Of a stretch of 64,000 nt of DNA, positions 7,777-16,932 are shown piece by piece. This stretch comes from Laedolimicola sp934402125 (GTDB taxonomy: Bacteria; Bacillota; Clostridia; Lachnospirales; Lachnospiraceae): positions 310,001-374,000 of the forward strand of contig NZ_JBQHTG010000001.1 of NCBI RefSeq assembly GCF_052065835.1. The letters run 5' to 3'. Made by a program: the position numbers and the translations under genes. The notes below the pieces were generated by a model. That model worked only from the letters and a program-made list of their open reading frames with translations, was not told the origin of the DNA and did not search any database. The first letter of the stretch is position 1, and every line of letters begins with the position of its first letter.

Positions 7777-9165
7777 TTAGAATGTGAATTTATCCGCAAA
7801 GTACGCATCCAACTCGTCGATCTTCACACGTACCTGCTCCATGGTATCACGGTCACGAATGGTCACTGCGCCGTCCGTCTCAGACTCAAAGTCATAGGTT
7901 ACGCAGAACGGAGTTCCGATCTCGTCCTGACGGCGGTAACGCTTACCGATATTACCTCTGTCGTCAAACTCACAGTTGTACTTCTTGCTAAGCTGCGCGA
8001 AAATCTTCTCCGCGCCCTCGTTCAGCTTCTTGGACAGGGGCAGCACGCCGATCTTCACCGGAGCCAGCGCCGGATGGAAATGAAGCACGGTACGCACGTC
8101 GCCGCCCTCCAGCTCCTCCTCGTCGTAAGCGGCGCACAGGAACGCCAGAACCACACGGTCTGCGCCCAGAGACGGCTCGATAACGTAGGGGATATACTTT
8201 TCCTTGGACTCGTCGTCAAAGTAAGACATATCCTGTCCGGATACATTCTGATGCTGGGTCAGGTCGTAGTCGGTACGGTCTGCGATACCCCACAGCTCGC
8301 CCCAGCCGAAGGGGAACAGGAACTCCAGGTCTGTGGTAGCCTTACTGTAGAAGCACAGCTCCTCCGGAGAATGGTCACGGGCACGCATCTCATCTTCCTT
8401 CATGCCCAGATCCTTCAGCCAGTCGATGCAGTACTGCTTCCAGTACGCGAACCACTCCAGGTCTGTTCCCGGCTTGCAGAAAAACTCCAGCTCCATCTGC
8501 TCGAACTCCCTGGTACGGAAGGTGAAGTTACCCGGTGTAATCTCGTTACGGAAGGACTTTCCGATCTGACCGATTCCGAAGGGAATCTTCTTTCTGGAGG
8601 TTCTCTGTACGTTCTTGAAGTTTACGAAGATACCCTGTGCAGTCTCCGGACGGAGATATACGGTATTCTTCGCGTCCTCGGTTACGCCCTGGAAGGTCTT
8701 GAACATCAGGTTGAACTGACGGATATCGGTGAAATCATGCTTTCCGCAGGAGGGGCAGCAGATATTGTGCTCGTCCACATAAGCCTTCATCTCCTCCGGG
8801 GACCATGCGTCTACAGAGCCCTCGATCTCGATGCCGTTCTCAGCCATGTAGTCCTCAATAAGCTTATCAGCGCGGAAACGCTCCTTACAGCTCTTGCAGT
8901 CCATCAGCGGGTCAGAGAAGCCGCCCAGATGTCCGGACGCTACCCAGGTCTGGGGATTCATCAGAATCGCGCAGTCCACACCTACATTGTAGGGATTCTC
9001 CTGTACAAACTTCTGCCACCAGGCACGTTTTACGTTGTTCTTAAGCTCTACGCCCAGATTGCCGTAATCCCAGGTGTTGGCCAGACCGCCATAAATCTCG
9101 GAACCCGGATATACAAAGCCTCTTGCCTTTGCCAGAGCTACAATTTTGTCCATTGTCTTTTCCAT
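7777..9165 (-). CDS. glyS: Glycyl-tRNA synthetase (homodimeric class II)
   Basis: Charges tRNA-Gly with glycine. The 462-residue length matches the alpha2-type bacterial/eukaryotic glycyl-tRNA synthetase. Seen: zinc-type cysteine pairs CKSCKERF (about residue 97) and CCPSCGKHDF (about 140), the class II motif 2 region FRNEITPGNF, motif 3 GADRVVLAFL and a C-terminal anticodon-binding domain. The ATG at 9165 follows AGAGGAG. It follows recO and a lipoprotein gene in the order era-recO-glyS-ppdK seen in other Firmicutes, where glycyl-tRNA synthetase genes lie beside recO. Probably co-transcribed with the lipoprotein gene 19 bases upstream. No T-box leader is visible. Confidence 0.97.
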   Translation of the reverse strand: MEKTMDKIVALAKARGFVYPGSEIYGGLANTWDYGNLGVELKNNVKRAWWQKFVQENPYNVGVDCAILMNPQTWVASGHLGGFSDPLMDCKSCKERFRADKLIEDYMAENGIEIEGSVDAWSPEEMKAYVDEHNICCPSCGKHDFTDIRQFNLMFKTFQGVTEDAKNTVYLRPETAQGIFVNFKNVQRTSRKKIPFGIGQIGKSFRNEITPGNFTFRTREFEQMELEFFCKPGTDLEWFAYWKQYCIDWLKDLGMKEDEMRARDHSPEELCFYSKATTDLEFLFPFGWGELWGIADRTDYDLTQHQNVSGQDMSYFDDESKEKYIPYVIEPSLGADRVVLAFLCAAYDEEELEGGDVRTVLHFHPALAPVKIGVLPLSKKLNEGAEKIFAQLSKKYNCEFDDRGNIGKRYRRQDEIGTPFCVTYDFESETDGAVTIRDRDTMEQVRVKIDELDAYFADKFTF

Positions 9166-9184
9166 TTGCTTTTCTCCTCTTTGC

Positions 9185-9769
9185 TTATTTATAAATGATA
9201 AATGACAGCCCGCCGTCTGTGACCGCCGCCTGCTTTTTACCTGTTACACTTACATTGCCGCCTGCGGATACCGCCAGGATCTTGCCCGGCACCTCTACCT
9301 GCATGGCCTCGTCGGTCTCCAGAACCAGCACCTTTGCCTCGTCGGCGTCCTTAAGGGAAGCCCGATCAGTCTTCGCGCCGTCTGCGTCCAACAATTCTCC
9401 GGACAGCTCATAGCCCTCGGCCTCCGCTTCCGGAAGGGTTCCGGTGAACAGCGTATTTTCTGTATAGTCCTCGTAATACTCGCTTCCGTCAAAGACCAGC
9501 TGCAGGGTCGCAGTCCCGTCCTTTACTTCAAATTTCTTCATGGTGATGTGATCCGCCGCAAAGTTCTTATTATACTCTGCAAGCTCCGATTCAATCTCCT
9601 TCTGAAGCTCTTCGGAATCGTAAAAATCCTTGTCAAAGCTCTCCACAACCGTGTCGGTTATCTTCCCCTTTTTATCAATGGCCAGGGTACTCTCCTTCGG
9701 GACAGACCCACAGCCGGCCAGAGCAGATATCATACACGCCAGGAGCACAAAACAGACTGATTTTCTCAT
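9185..9769 (-). CDS. Lipoprotein of unknown function
   Basis: The start at 9769 is chosen over the longer frame because GGGAGGAG precedes this ATG and the signal peptide begins here: MRKSVCFVLLACMISALAGC, with lipobox ALAGC. The mature part is about 175 residues and acidic, with no recognised domain; alternating strands suggest a small beta-rich extracytoplasmic domain. It lies between recO and glyS and shares a promoter at 9833-9861 with glyS. Not homologous to anything I can name. Membrane anchoring is well supported, function is not. Confidence 0.8.
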   Translation of the reverse strand: MRKSVCFVLLACMISALAGCGSVPKESTLAIDKKGKITDTVVESFDKDFYDSEELQKEIESELAEYNKNFAADHITMKKFEVKDGTATLQLVFDGSEYYEDYTENTLFTGTLPEAEAEGYELSGELLDADGAKTDRASLKDADEAKVLVLETDEAMQVEVPGKILAVSAGGNVSVTGKKQAAVTDGGLSFIIYK

Positions 9770-9832
9770 AATACTCCTCCCACTTTTTTCTGAGACGCCT
9801 GCACAGCCGCAGGTTCTCACGGAATCCCATAT

Positions 9833-9861
9833 AGTATAGCGTCTTTTAGCCGATTTTTCAA
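9833..9861 (-). promoter_or_regulatory. Promoter of the lipoprotein-glyS transcript
   Basis: Minus-strand TTGAAA (9856-9861), 17-base spacer, TATACT (9833-9838). The leader then forms a hairpin (TGAGAACCTGC pairing with GCAGGCGTCTCA, 9790-9820 region) ahead of the ribosome site. Confidence 0.65.
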
Positions 9862-9869
9862 CCAGAAAA

Positions 9870-10523
9870 TCACTTTACGCAGGCCTCCAGAATCTCCAGG
9901 GACTTAAAATGGCCTTCCATATACTTCACCCGGTACCGGTGCAGCACATGCTTAAGCTCCCCCAGCACCTGCTCCGACACCGTGAAGGTGTAGAGCTTCT
10001 CAATGGAGGAGGCCGCGATATACTGCAGGGTATACCGGGTGGATTCACAGACGTCAAGCTCCTCAAAGTCCGGCGGACACTCGCCGTTTACCACCAGGAC
10101 CTTCAGCTCATATATGTAGCGGATCAGTTCATCCGGGATTGTCGGTTTACATAACGCCCGCAAGGACTGATACAGAAGCTTCAGCATCAGCAGCTCGTCA
10201 TTGGCCTCTCTTGTATAGTATTCCGCCAGCTCGCAGAAATAGAACCCATAGCAGGCTCCCTCAAAATCGCCGCTGAGCTCGTAGAAATAATTGCTGACCC
10301 GGGCCTGCATGAGATTGTAGGAGGTCCGCCCCTCGTAGAGCTCAAATTCGCCGAACACGAAGGAATTGCAGACAGCCAGAAGGGGGCTGTTCTGCCTTCT
10401 GGCTCCGCGGGCAAAAGCGGTGATTTTTCCACGCTCCCGGGTCAGAAGAATGACGCGTCTGTCATAATCCCCCTGGGGATAGGCCGCCAGCACCAGGCCT
10501 GTCACTGTGATCTTCTGTCCCAT
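9870..10523 (-). CDS. recO: DNA repair protein RecO
   Basis: RecO loads RecA onto SSB-coated single-stranded DNA with RecR. The 217-residue product starts with the OB-fold N-domain (TGLVLAAYPQGDYDRRVILL) and continues with the helical RecO C-domain. The typical zinc-finger cysteines of longer RecO proteins (about 240-250 aa) are absent: the corresponding place reads GECPPDFEELDVCES, without a CxxC pair. Position after era and yqzL supports the call. It overlaps the end of the upstream yqzL frame by 62 bases. Confidence 0.9.
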   Translation of the reverse strand: MGQKITVTGLVLAAYPQGDYDRRVILLTRERGKITAFARGARRQNSPLLAVCNSFVFGEFELYEGRTSYNLMQARVSNYFYELSGDFEGACYGFYFCELAEYYTREANDELLMLKLLYQSLRALCKPTIPDELIRYIYELKVLVVNGECPPDFEELDVCESTRYTLQYIAASSIEKLYTFTVSEQVLGELKHVLHRYRVKYMEGHFKSLEILEACVK

Positions 10524-10650
10524 GTTCCGCTTCCGCCCTCCGGCTTTCTCCTTTCTCCCGCCGGGCGTTTTCCGCCCGCTCCCGGGTAATCCCCTTGTAG
10601 CTCAGATAATCCTCCACCGCTCCAGTCAGCTCAAACCTTTCCCATGTCAT
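10462..10650 (-). CDS. YqzL-like small protein
   Basis: A 62-residue product whose first 20 residues (MTWERFELTGAVEDYLSYKG) match the YqzL pattern: Trp-x-x-F-x-x-T/S-G-x-[IV]-x-x-Y-L-x-[FY]-K. It sits between era and recO, exactly where yqzL lies in Bacillus. YqzL proteins are usually about 45-50 residues. Here a charged tail runs on and overlaps the recO start by 62 bases, so either the tail is real and the genes are coupled, or recO starts later. Function of the family is unknown. Confidence 0.65.
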   Translation of the reverse strand: MTWERFELTGAVEDYLSYKGITRERAENARREKGESRRAEAEHGTEDHSDRPGAGGLSPGGL

Positions 10651-10750
10651 GTGCTCCGCTCCTGTTCTTATGTCTGTACACGTCTTCTTTTCTTAGCGTA
10701 TCCAGATTCCGGACAGGTATGCCCGCAAATAAATGGTAATGGAGCTTCTT

Positions 10751-11665
10751 TTACATTTCCAGATCCTTCTTATCGTAGCCGAAGTTTTTAATCAGAAAAT
10801 CGCTGTCCCGCCAGTCCTTTTTCACCTTGACCCAGAGCTGCAGATTCACCTTCATCTCCAGCATTTCCTCGATCTCATAGCGGGCCGCGCTGCCGATCTT
10901 TTTAAGCATACTGCCCTGCTTGCCGATGATGATACCCTTGTGGGAATCCCGCTCGCAGATGATAGTGGCGTCGATATCCATAACCTTTCCGCCCGGCCGC
11001 TCCTTCATCTTGTCGATGGAGACCGCGATTCCGTGGGGAATTTCTTCGTTCAGACAGCGCAGGGCCTTCTCCCGGATCAGCTCCGCCACAATCTGACGCA
11101 TGGGCTGGTCCGTCACCGTATCCTCGTCGTAAAACATGGGGCCGTAGGGCAGATATTTGAAAATCTGCTCGATCAGCGTCTCTGTATTATCGCCGCTTAT
11201 GGCCGATACAGGTACAATTTCATCAAAATCATGAAGCTTCCGGTAGGTATCGATCACGGCCAGCAGCTCCTCCCGCTTCACCGTGTCGGTTTTATTGATA
11301 ACCAGAATCACCGGCGTCTTTACCCGCTTTAACTGCTCCGCGATATGCTGCTCTCCTGCCCCCACGTAGGTGGTGGGCTCTACCAGCCACAGAATCACGT
11401 CCACCTCTTTTAAGGTACGCTCGGCTGCATTGACCATGTATTCGCCCAGCTTATTCTTGGCCTTATGGATACCCGGCGTATCCAGAAATACGATCTGTCC
11501 CTCGTCACAGGTATAGACCGTCTGAATCCGGTTTCTGGTGGTCTGGGGCTTATTGGAGGTGATGGCGATCTTCTGTCCGATCAGCCGGTTCATCAGGGTT
11601 GATTTTCCCACGTTGGGTCTGCCAATCAGCGTGGCAAACCCGGATTTGCACTTGTTGTTTTCCAT
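10751..11665 (-). CDS. era: GTPase Era
   Basis: Ribosome assembly GTPase that binds the 3' end of 16S rRNA. The 304-residue product has the G1 loop GRPNVGKST (about residues 15-23), G3 DTPGIH, G4 NKTD and a C-terminal type-II KH domain with GSMLKKIG. The ATG at 11665 follows AGAGGAG. It begins 11 bases after the stop of the M16 peptidase gene and precedes yqzL and recO, so it is likely part of a long transcript. Confidence 0.97.
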   Translation of the reverse strand: MENNKCKSGFATLIGRPNVGKSTLMNRLIGQKIAITSNKPQTTRNRIQTVYTCDEGQIVFLDTPGIHKAKNKLGEYMVNAAERTLKEVDVILWLVEPTTYVGAGEQHIAEQLKRVKTPVILVINKTDTVKREELLAVIDTYRKLHDFDEIVPVSAISGDNTETLIEQIFKYLPYGPMFYDEDTVTDQPMRQIVAELIREKALRCLNEEIPHGIAVSIDKMKERPGGKVMDIDATIICERDSHKGIIIGKQGSMLKKIGSAARYEIEEMLEMKVNLQLWVKVKKDWRDSDFLIKNFGYDKKDLEM

Positions 11666-11676
11666 GTATTTCTCCT

Positions 11677-14601
11677 CTAGTGGAACAGACTCTCGGTCAC
11701 GTCAAACAGTGCCTTCTGTTCTTCCAGCTTTTCCTCATTTCCGATGACACAGATATGGTTCTGGGACAGCATAGCCTTGAGATACGGCGCCAGCGCCCGG
11801 ATCTCCGCGATCCCGCAGCCAAGCACCTGATCCCGCTCCTTTTGCACCTGCTCCTCTGTCACACCGGTCAGAAAGGCGCTTAAGGAGCGCATTCCCTTTG
11901 CCCGGGCGTTCAGCGGCGTATCCATGGAGCTGATGGTTCCGATGATGTACTTGGTCATATCCCGCTCCGATACGTCGAAGTTCTCGGTGTAGTCCACGCT
12001 TTCCTCATAGATCTGATTGGTCTTCTCCAGGTTCGGATCCCGGTAGGATACCAGGTAGCCGCAGCCGGTGCGGGTGTAGTTGTTCATACAGCCGTAGGCG
12101 CCGCCCTTGACGCGGATATTGTTCCACAGGTAATCATAGCTCATAATGATCCGCAGTACCTTCAGGGCTCCCGTGTAAGGAAGTCCCGCTGCCCGGAAGC
12201 TGCCGGCCCGGGCCACATACTGAATCTGGGCGGAGGTCTTCAGTCCCTCGTTCTTATGCTCCGGAACCAGCGCCCATGCCTTGTGCTCCGCGCCCGTATC
12301 CGGATACAGGGAGGCTGAAAGCTTTTTCACCTCGTCCTCCAGTCCCTTCAGGCTCTCTGCCTCTCCGGTATAGCTTACCAGGAGATTCTCCGGGCAGAAC
12401 AGAATCCGTCCAAGCTTCGCCAGATTCTCTGCCGCCGTCTCCCACCGGTCCTCAAACTGTCCGTCCAGCTCTTCGATGAAGCGATAGAAGTCCACGCCTC
12501 CGGTCATGTCGGAAAATGCGGCGCTGGATAAGAAGTAGGACATGGCACGCAGGGCCGCCATGGAGTGTCCCGAAGTCTGGAAGGCCATCTGCTGACGGGA
12601 TCTGGTCTCCGACACGATTTCCCGAAGACGCTTCTTATCCTGAAGCTTCGAGGTCAGCAGCATTTCCTGTATCATGGAAAAGGCCACCGGAAGCTCCCCG
12701 TAGAGTGCCTTACTCTTTACCTCAAATACTGCCTGGTAATCCTTGGGATTCTTTACGCTGTCATAGCTTCCCACGCTGCAGCTGATACCGCCTGTATGCA
12801 GGTTCAGCTCGTTGGAAAACTCCCCGTAGGTATAATGCTCCGTATCCAGCTGGCCTAAGGCCGCCTTCAGAAGTCCCAGATAGGGAATCAGCTCCACGGG
12901 AATGCCGCCTGCCCGGAATACCAGATCCACGTAGCCGATGCCATTGGTAACCAGGTCATGGTACAGAACCTCCGTATCTCCGGCTTTTCGAAGCTCGTTC
13001 TGGAAGGGCTGGGCCTTTTTCTCAATGTCCTCCCGGGCAAGAAGCGGGATCTTCGCCAGATCCTCCTGGGGGGAGGGCTCGCTCTGGTACTCCTTCAGAT
13101 GTCTGGTAAACGCCACGATCCGCTGCTTTTCTTCCGCGCTCAGGCTGTCCCGGTAGGCTGCCAGCTTTTTCGCCAGCTTCTCGTCCTGCTCGGCGGTCAG
13201 ACCCTTCTTCGGCCGGATCAGCACCAGGGAGCCGTGGGGATTCTCCAGCAGATATTTCCGGATCAGTCCCTCAAAATAGCCTTTGCCCACCTGTTCCTTC
13301 AGGAACGCGAAATTATCCAGGGCTTCCAGATGCAGGAAGGCGCTATCGTCCTGATAGAGCCAGCTGTCGAAGGCCTGCAGGCCGTACATCAGTCCCGCGG
13401 GATAATTTCCAAAATCTGCCTCCCGGTAGCGGAACTCGAAATAGTTGATACCGGCACGCAGGGCTTTTTCGTCCAGTCCTTCCTCTGCCAGCTTCCTTAA
13501 GGTGCCTTCAATCACCTCTACAAACGCGTCCTTCTGGGCTTCGTTGGCGTTTTTCGCTATAATCGAGAAAATCGGCTGCTTCACGCCGTTGTCGTAGGAG
13601 CTCATGATATCCTGTCCGATCCCGGCGTCTAAAAGCGCCTGCTTTAAGGGCGCTCCGGCGGCTGTCAGCAGCATATACTCCAGCACCTGCATCGCCAGGT
13701 AAAGCTTTGCGTCCAGGGTGTCTCCCACGGACTTGTTGTATGACAGATAGGTATGATCTTCCTCGCTCTCCTCGGCGGAAATAGAGTACTCCTTCACGAC
13801 CTCCCGCATGTTCGCAAAGGGCGCCTGGGTGCGGACCTCGGAGTCAATCTCCAGATAGTCGTAATGGCTCAGGTACTTCTCGTCCAACCACTGAAGCTTC
13901 TCTGCCATATCGCAGTTTCCGTACAGGAAAATATAGCTGTTGGAGGGGTGGTAATAGCGGCTGTGGAAATCCAGGAACTGCTCCCTGGTCAGATCCGGAA
14001 TAAATTCCGGGTCTCCGCCGGACTCATTGGCATAGGTGGTATCCGGGTAAAGAGAATTCAGAATCTCCCGCTCCAGCACGCCCTCCGGGGAGGAAAAGGC
14101 GCCCTTCATCTCATTGTACACCACGCCGTTCAGGGTCAGCTCGCCATCCTCCTGCTCCATCTCATAGTGCCAGCCCTCCTGGCAGAAGATCTCTTCCCTG
14201 TCGTAGATGTTCGGATAGAATACCGCGTCCATGTATACATGAATCAGGTTCTGAAAATCCGTATCGTTGCAGCTTGCGATAGGATACACGGTCTTGTCCG
14301 GGTAGGTCATGGCGTTCAGGAAGGTATTTAAGGAACCCTTTGCCAGCTCCACGAAGGGATCCTTCACCGGGAATTCCCTGGATCCGCACAGCACCGAATG
14401 CTCCAGAATATGGGCTACGCCCGTATCGTCCGGCGCCGGGGTGCGAAAGCCGATATAGAATACCTTATTCTCGTCATCGTTGGATAAGAGGCAGACCTTC
14501 GCCCCTGTTTTCTTATGCTTCAGGTAATAGCCCACGGAATGAAGCTCTTCGATCTCACGCTTCTCCACAAGCTCATAGCTCTGTAATTCTTCTATGGTCA
14601 T
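11677..14601 (-). CDS. M16C insulinase-family zinc metallopeptidase (presequence-protease type)
   Basis: A 974-residue two-half M16C protein. The inverted zinc motif HxxEH is seen as HILEH with His64, Glu67 and His68, and the downstream glutamate region NEMKGAF completes the site. The C-terminal half is the inactive homologous half, as in PreP/falcilysin-type enzymes, and the length fits the M16C subfamily. There is no signal peptide, so it is probably cytoplasmic and degrades peptides within a closed chamber. It lies directly upstream of era, with an 11-base gap. Confidence 0.93.
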   Translation of the reverse strand: MTIEELQSYELVEKREIEELHSVGYYLKHKKTGAKVCLLSNDDENKVFYIGFRTPAPDDTGVAHILEHSVLCGSREFPVKDPFVELAKGSLNTFLNAMTYPDKTVYPIASCNDTDFQNLIHVYMDAVFYPNIYDREEIFCQEGWHYEMEQEDGELTLNGVVYNEMKGAFSSPEGVLEREILNSLYPDTTYANESGGDPEFIPDLTREQFLDFHSRYYHPSNSYIFLYGNCDMAEKLQWLDEKYLSHYDYLEIDSEVRTQAPFANMREVVKEYSISAEESEEDHTYLSYNKSVGDTLDAKLYLAMQVLEYMLLTAAGAPLKQALLDAGIGQDIMSSYDNGVKQPIFSIIAKNANEAQKDAFVEVIEGTLRKLAEEGLDEKALRAGINYFEFRYREADFGNYPAGLMYGLQAFDSWLYQDDSAFLHLEALDNFAFLKEQVGKGYFEGLIRKYLLENPHGSLVLIRPKKGLTAEQDEKLAKKLAAYRDSLSAEEKQRIVAFTRHLKEYQSEPSPQEDLAKIPLLAREDIEKKAQPFQNELRKAGDTEVLYHDLVTNGIGYVDLVFRAGGIPVELIPYLGLLKAALGQLDTEHYTYGEFSNELNLHTGGISCSVGSYDSVKNPKDYQAVFEVKSKALYGELPVAFSMIQEMLLTSKLQDKKRLREIVSETRSRQQMAFQTSGHSMAALRAMSYFLSSAAFSDMTGGVDFYRFIEELDGQFEDRWETAAENLAKLGRILFCPENLLVSYTGEAESLKGLEDEVKKLSASLYPDTGAEHKAWALVPEHKNEGLKTSAQIQYVARAGSFRAAGLPYTGALKVLRIIMSYDYLWNNIRVKGGAYGCMNNYTRTGCGYLVSYRDPNLEKTNQIYEESVDYTENFDVSERDMTKYIIGTISSMDTPLNARAKGMRSLSAFLTGVTEEQVQKERDQVLGCGIAEIRALAPYLKAMLSQNHICVIGNEEKLEEQKALFDVTESLFH

Positions 14602-14698
14602 GTTTGTTCTCCTGTCTTTCTATTTGCCCCGCCGAAAGGCAGGCATTTGTTATTTAGTATATCACCTTTACACCTAATTTAAAAGTAGGGTTTGGGAT

Positions 14699-14735
14699 AA
14701 AAAAACGCGGCACAGCCAAAACTGGCTATGCCGCG
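14699..14735 (-). terminator. Terminator of the ptsI-ptsH operon
   Basis: Stem CGCGGCAcAGCCA / TGGCTaTGCCGCG (14706-14718 with 14723-14735), loop AAAC. On the minus strand a run of seven T follows. It lies 15 bases past the HPr stop. Confidence 0.85.
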
Positions 14736-14750
14736 AAGCTTCTTTCTGAA

Positions 14751-15008
14751 TTACAGGTTGGTCTCGAAGAAGGTCTTGATTGCGTCGAACGCTGCATCCT
14801 CATCCTCACCGTCTACGGTAACGGTAACCTCTACGCCCTGCTTAACGCCCATGGACATCACTGCCATGATTCTCTTAGCGTCTGCCTTCTTAGCGCCGCT
14901 GTCCAGAGTGATGGCACTCTTGAACTTTGCTGCTTCCTTTACCAGAAGTCCTGCCGGTCTTGCGTGAAGTCCCAGCTCATCCTGTACTACATACTTAAAC
15001 TCTTTCAT
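14751..15008 (-). CDS. ptsH: Phosphocarrier protein HPr, with Arg at the position-46 regulatory site
   Basis: Accepts phosphate from Enzyme I on His15 (GLHARPAG, residues 13-20) and passes it to sugar-specific EIIA proteins. At 85 residues the length is typical. The loop that normally reads KSIMGVMS in Bacillus HPr reads KRIMAVMS here, so residue 46, the serine phosphorylated by HPr kinase for CcpA-linked catabolite repression, is arginine. It follows ptsI (80-base gap), the reverse of the usual ptsH-ptsI order. Confidence 0.95.
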   Translation of the reverse strand: MKEFKYVVQDELGLHARPAGLLVKEAAKFKSAITLDSGAKKADAKRIMAVMSMGVKQGVEVTVTVDGEDEDAAFDAIKTFFETNL

Positions 15009-15088
15009 GATAGATTCTCCTTTTTTTTAAATTTATAGCTGTAAGCCGGACTGCCTCCGGCCGACTATCGTTCTCAGATTCCGCCTGC

Positions 15089-16708
15089 TTACTCTGTCTC
15101 GCGGATCTTCTTACGCAGCTCCAGGGTAAATACCGGAGATACGGACAGCTCGTCGATACCCATCTGGATAAAGCGGCGTGTCAGCTCCATATCTGCTCCC
15201 AGCTCTCCGCAGATACCGCACCATGCGCCGTGCGCGTGTGCGCACTCGATGGTTCTCTGAATCATGCGAAGCACTGCCTCATGATGGGGATCGTAGATAT
15301 CGTCCAGAGACTGGTTCTGACGGTCAATTGCCAGGGTATACTGGGTCAGGTCGTTGGTTCCGATGCTGAAGAAGTCTACTTCCGGAGCCAGCATATCCGC
15401 AATCATAACGGCTGCCGGCGTCTCCACCATGATACCAAGCTCCACATCGCCGAAGGGAATATCTGCCTGACGCAGCTCTTCCTTTACTTCCTCTACAATC
15501 TCTTTGATTCTCTTTACCTCTGCTACAGAGATAATCATCGGGAACATGATGGAAGCGGTGCCGTATGCGCTTGCCCGGTAGATAGCGCGCAGCTGGGTCT
15601 TAAATACTTCTGTTCTGTGGAGACAGATACGGATGGCACGGAAGCCCATCGCCGGATTCTCTTCCTTCGGAATCTGGAAGTAATCCGCCTGCTTATCTGC
15701 TCCGATATCCAGTGTACGGATGATAACCTTCTTGCCGTTCATCTTGGAGATCACGTTCTTATATACCTGGAACTGCTCCTCCTCTGTCGGATAGGTATCG
15801 CGGCCCAGATACAAGAACTCGCTGCGGAACAGGCCGATACCCTCGGAGTCGTTCTCCAGTACAGAATCCACGTCCTCCTCGCTTCCGATATTGGAATACA
15901 GATGGATGTGCTTGCCGCTCTTGGTTACGGTCGGCAGGCCCTTCAGGCTCTGAAGCAGAAGCTTACGCTCCTCCTCACGCTTTTTCTTCTCTGCCATGAC
16001 AGCTGCTGTCACTTCGTCCGGCTCGATGTAAATCTTGCCCGTGAAGCCGTCTACGATACCGTCCTTACCGGTCAGCTCCGGATCCAGATCGATATCTGCG
16101 GTAACGATACAGGGGATATTCATCATACGTGCCAGGATAGCGGTATGGGAGTTTGCGGATCCCTTCTGGGTAACCAGCGCCAGGATCTTGTCCTTCTCGA
16201 ACTGTACGGTCTCACTGGGCGCCAGATCCTCTGCCATAATGATAACCGGCTCCGGCATAGCCTCTGCGCTTACCTGGGTACCGCTTAAGATAGCGATCAG
16301 ACGGCTGGAGATATCGTTAACGTCTGCCGCGCGTCCGCGCATATAGTCGTCGTCCATGCTCAGGAACAGTGCCGCGCACTGCTCGCCTGTTACGAATACA
16401 GCGTACTCTGCATTAACCTTATCATTTTCAATCATACCTGTGATGCCTTCTACGAAATCCAGATCCTCCAGAAGCATCTGATGAGCCTCGAAAATCTCAG
16501 CCTCTGCCTCTCCTACGTCCTTCATCGTCTTCTCTTTCAGCATCTCAAGCTGCTCTTTTGCTTTTTCCTTGGCAGCCATGTAGCGGGCTACTTCCGCAGC
16601 CGGATCCTCAATGGTGATCTTCTCCACAACCTGTTTTGCTTTCTTATACACAAAAAGTTTTCCAATTGCTACGCCGGAAAATACACTTTTACCCTGACGA
16701 GTCTCCAT
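15089..16708 (-). CDS. ptsI: Phosphoenolpyruvate-protein phosphotransferase (PTS Enzyme I)
   Basis: Transfers phosphate from PEP to HPr. The start at 16708 (METRQGKSVFSGVAIGKL) is chosen over the longer frame because GGGAGG lies at proper spacing and the preceding 53 codons have no homology. At 539 residues the length is normal. The N-domain carries the phospho-accepting His188 in GSANSHTAILARMM, and the C-domain is a PEP-utiliser TIM barrel with the active-site cysteine in GICGELG near the end. It is transcribed with ptsH from the promoter at 16880-16908. Confidence 0.97.
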   Translation of the reverse strand: METRQGKSVFSGVAIGKLFVYKKAKQVVEKITIEDPAAEVARYMAAKEKAKEQLEMLKEKTMKDVGEAEAEIFEAHQMLLEDLDFVEGITGMIENDKVNAEYAVFVTGEQCAALFLSMDDDYMRGRAADVNDISSRLIAILSGTQVSAEAMPEPVIIMAEDLAPSETVQFEKDKILALVTQKGSANSHTAILARMMNIPCIVTADIDLDPELTGKDGIVDGFTGKIYIEPDEVTAAVMAEKKKREEERKLLLQSLKGLPTVTKSGKHIHLYSNIGSEEDVDSVLENDSEGIGLFRSEFLYLGRDTYPTEEEQFQVYKNVISKMNGKKVIIRTLDIGADKQADYFQIPKEENPAMGFRAIRICLHRTEVFKTQLRAIYRASAYGTASIMFPMIISVAEVKRIKEIVEEVKEELRQADIPFGDVELGIMVETPAAVMIADMLAPEVDFFSIGTNDLTQYTLAIDRQNQSLDDIYDPHHEAVLRMIQRTIECAHAHGAWCGICGELGADMELTRRFIQMGIDELSVSPVFTLELRKKIRETE

Positions 16709-16879
16709 GAAATAATTCCTCCCTGATTCTTCAATTTTCATACAGCACATTCCTATGGCACAAAAAGAAGCCAAATTCCACGTGAGATATCGGGTGTCTA
16801 ATCTGCCCTTTATTTCACGAGAACCCGGTCTTCTTTTCCACCTGTTACCTGTATGCAATCTGTGCACTTTCTAACAACA

Positions 16880-16908
16880 AATATAACAGCTTGTGAATAA
16901 AAAGTCAA
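16880..16908 (-). promoter_or_regulatory. Promoter of ptsI-ptsH
   Basis: Minus-strand TTGACT (16903-16908), 17-base spacer, TATATT (16880-16885). This leaves a leader of about 165 bases before ptsI, with no riboswitch class that I recognise. Confidence 0.7.
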
Positions 16909-16932
16909 TGCTGTTTATGAGCGTTTGGTCCC

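Noticed and set aside
9166..9184. T-box leader for glyS
   Set aside because: Only 19 bases separate glyS from the lipoprotein gene, and the leader before that gene shows no T-box.
7771..9198. A 475-codon plus-strand open frame opposite glyS
   Set aside because: Antisense shadow of a well-conserved synthetase; no ribosome site.
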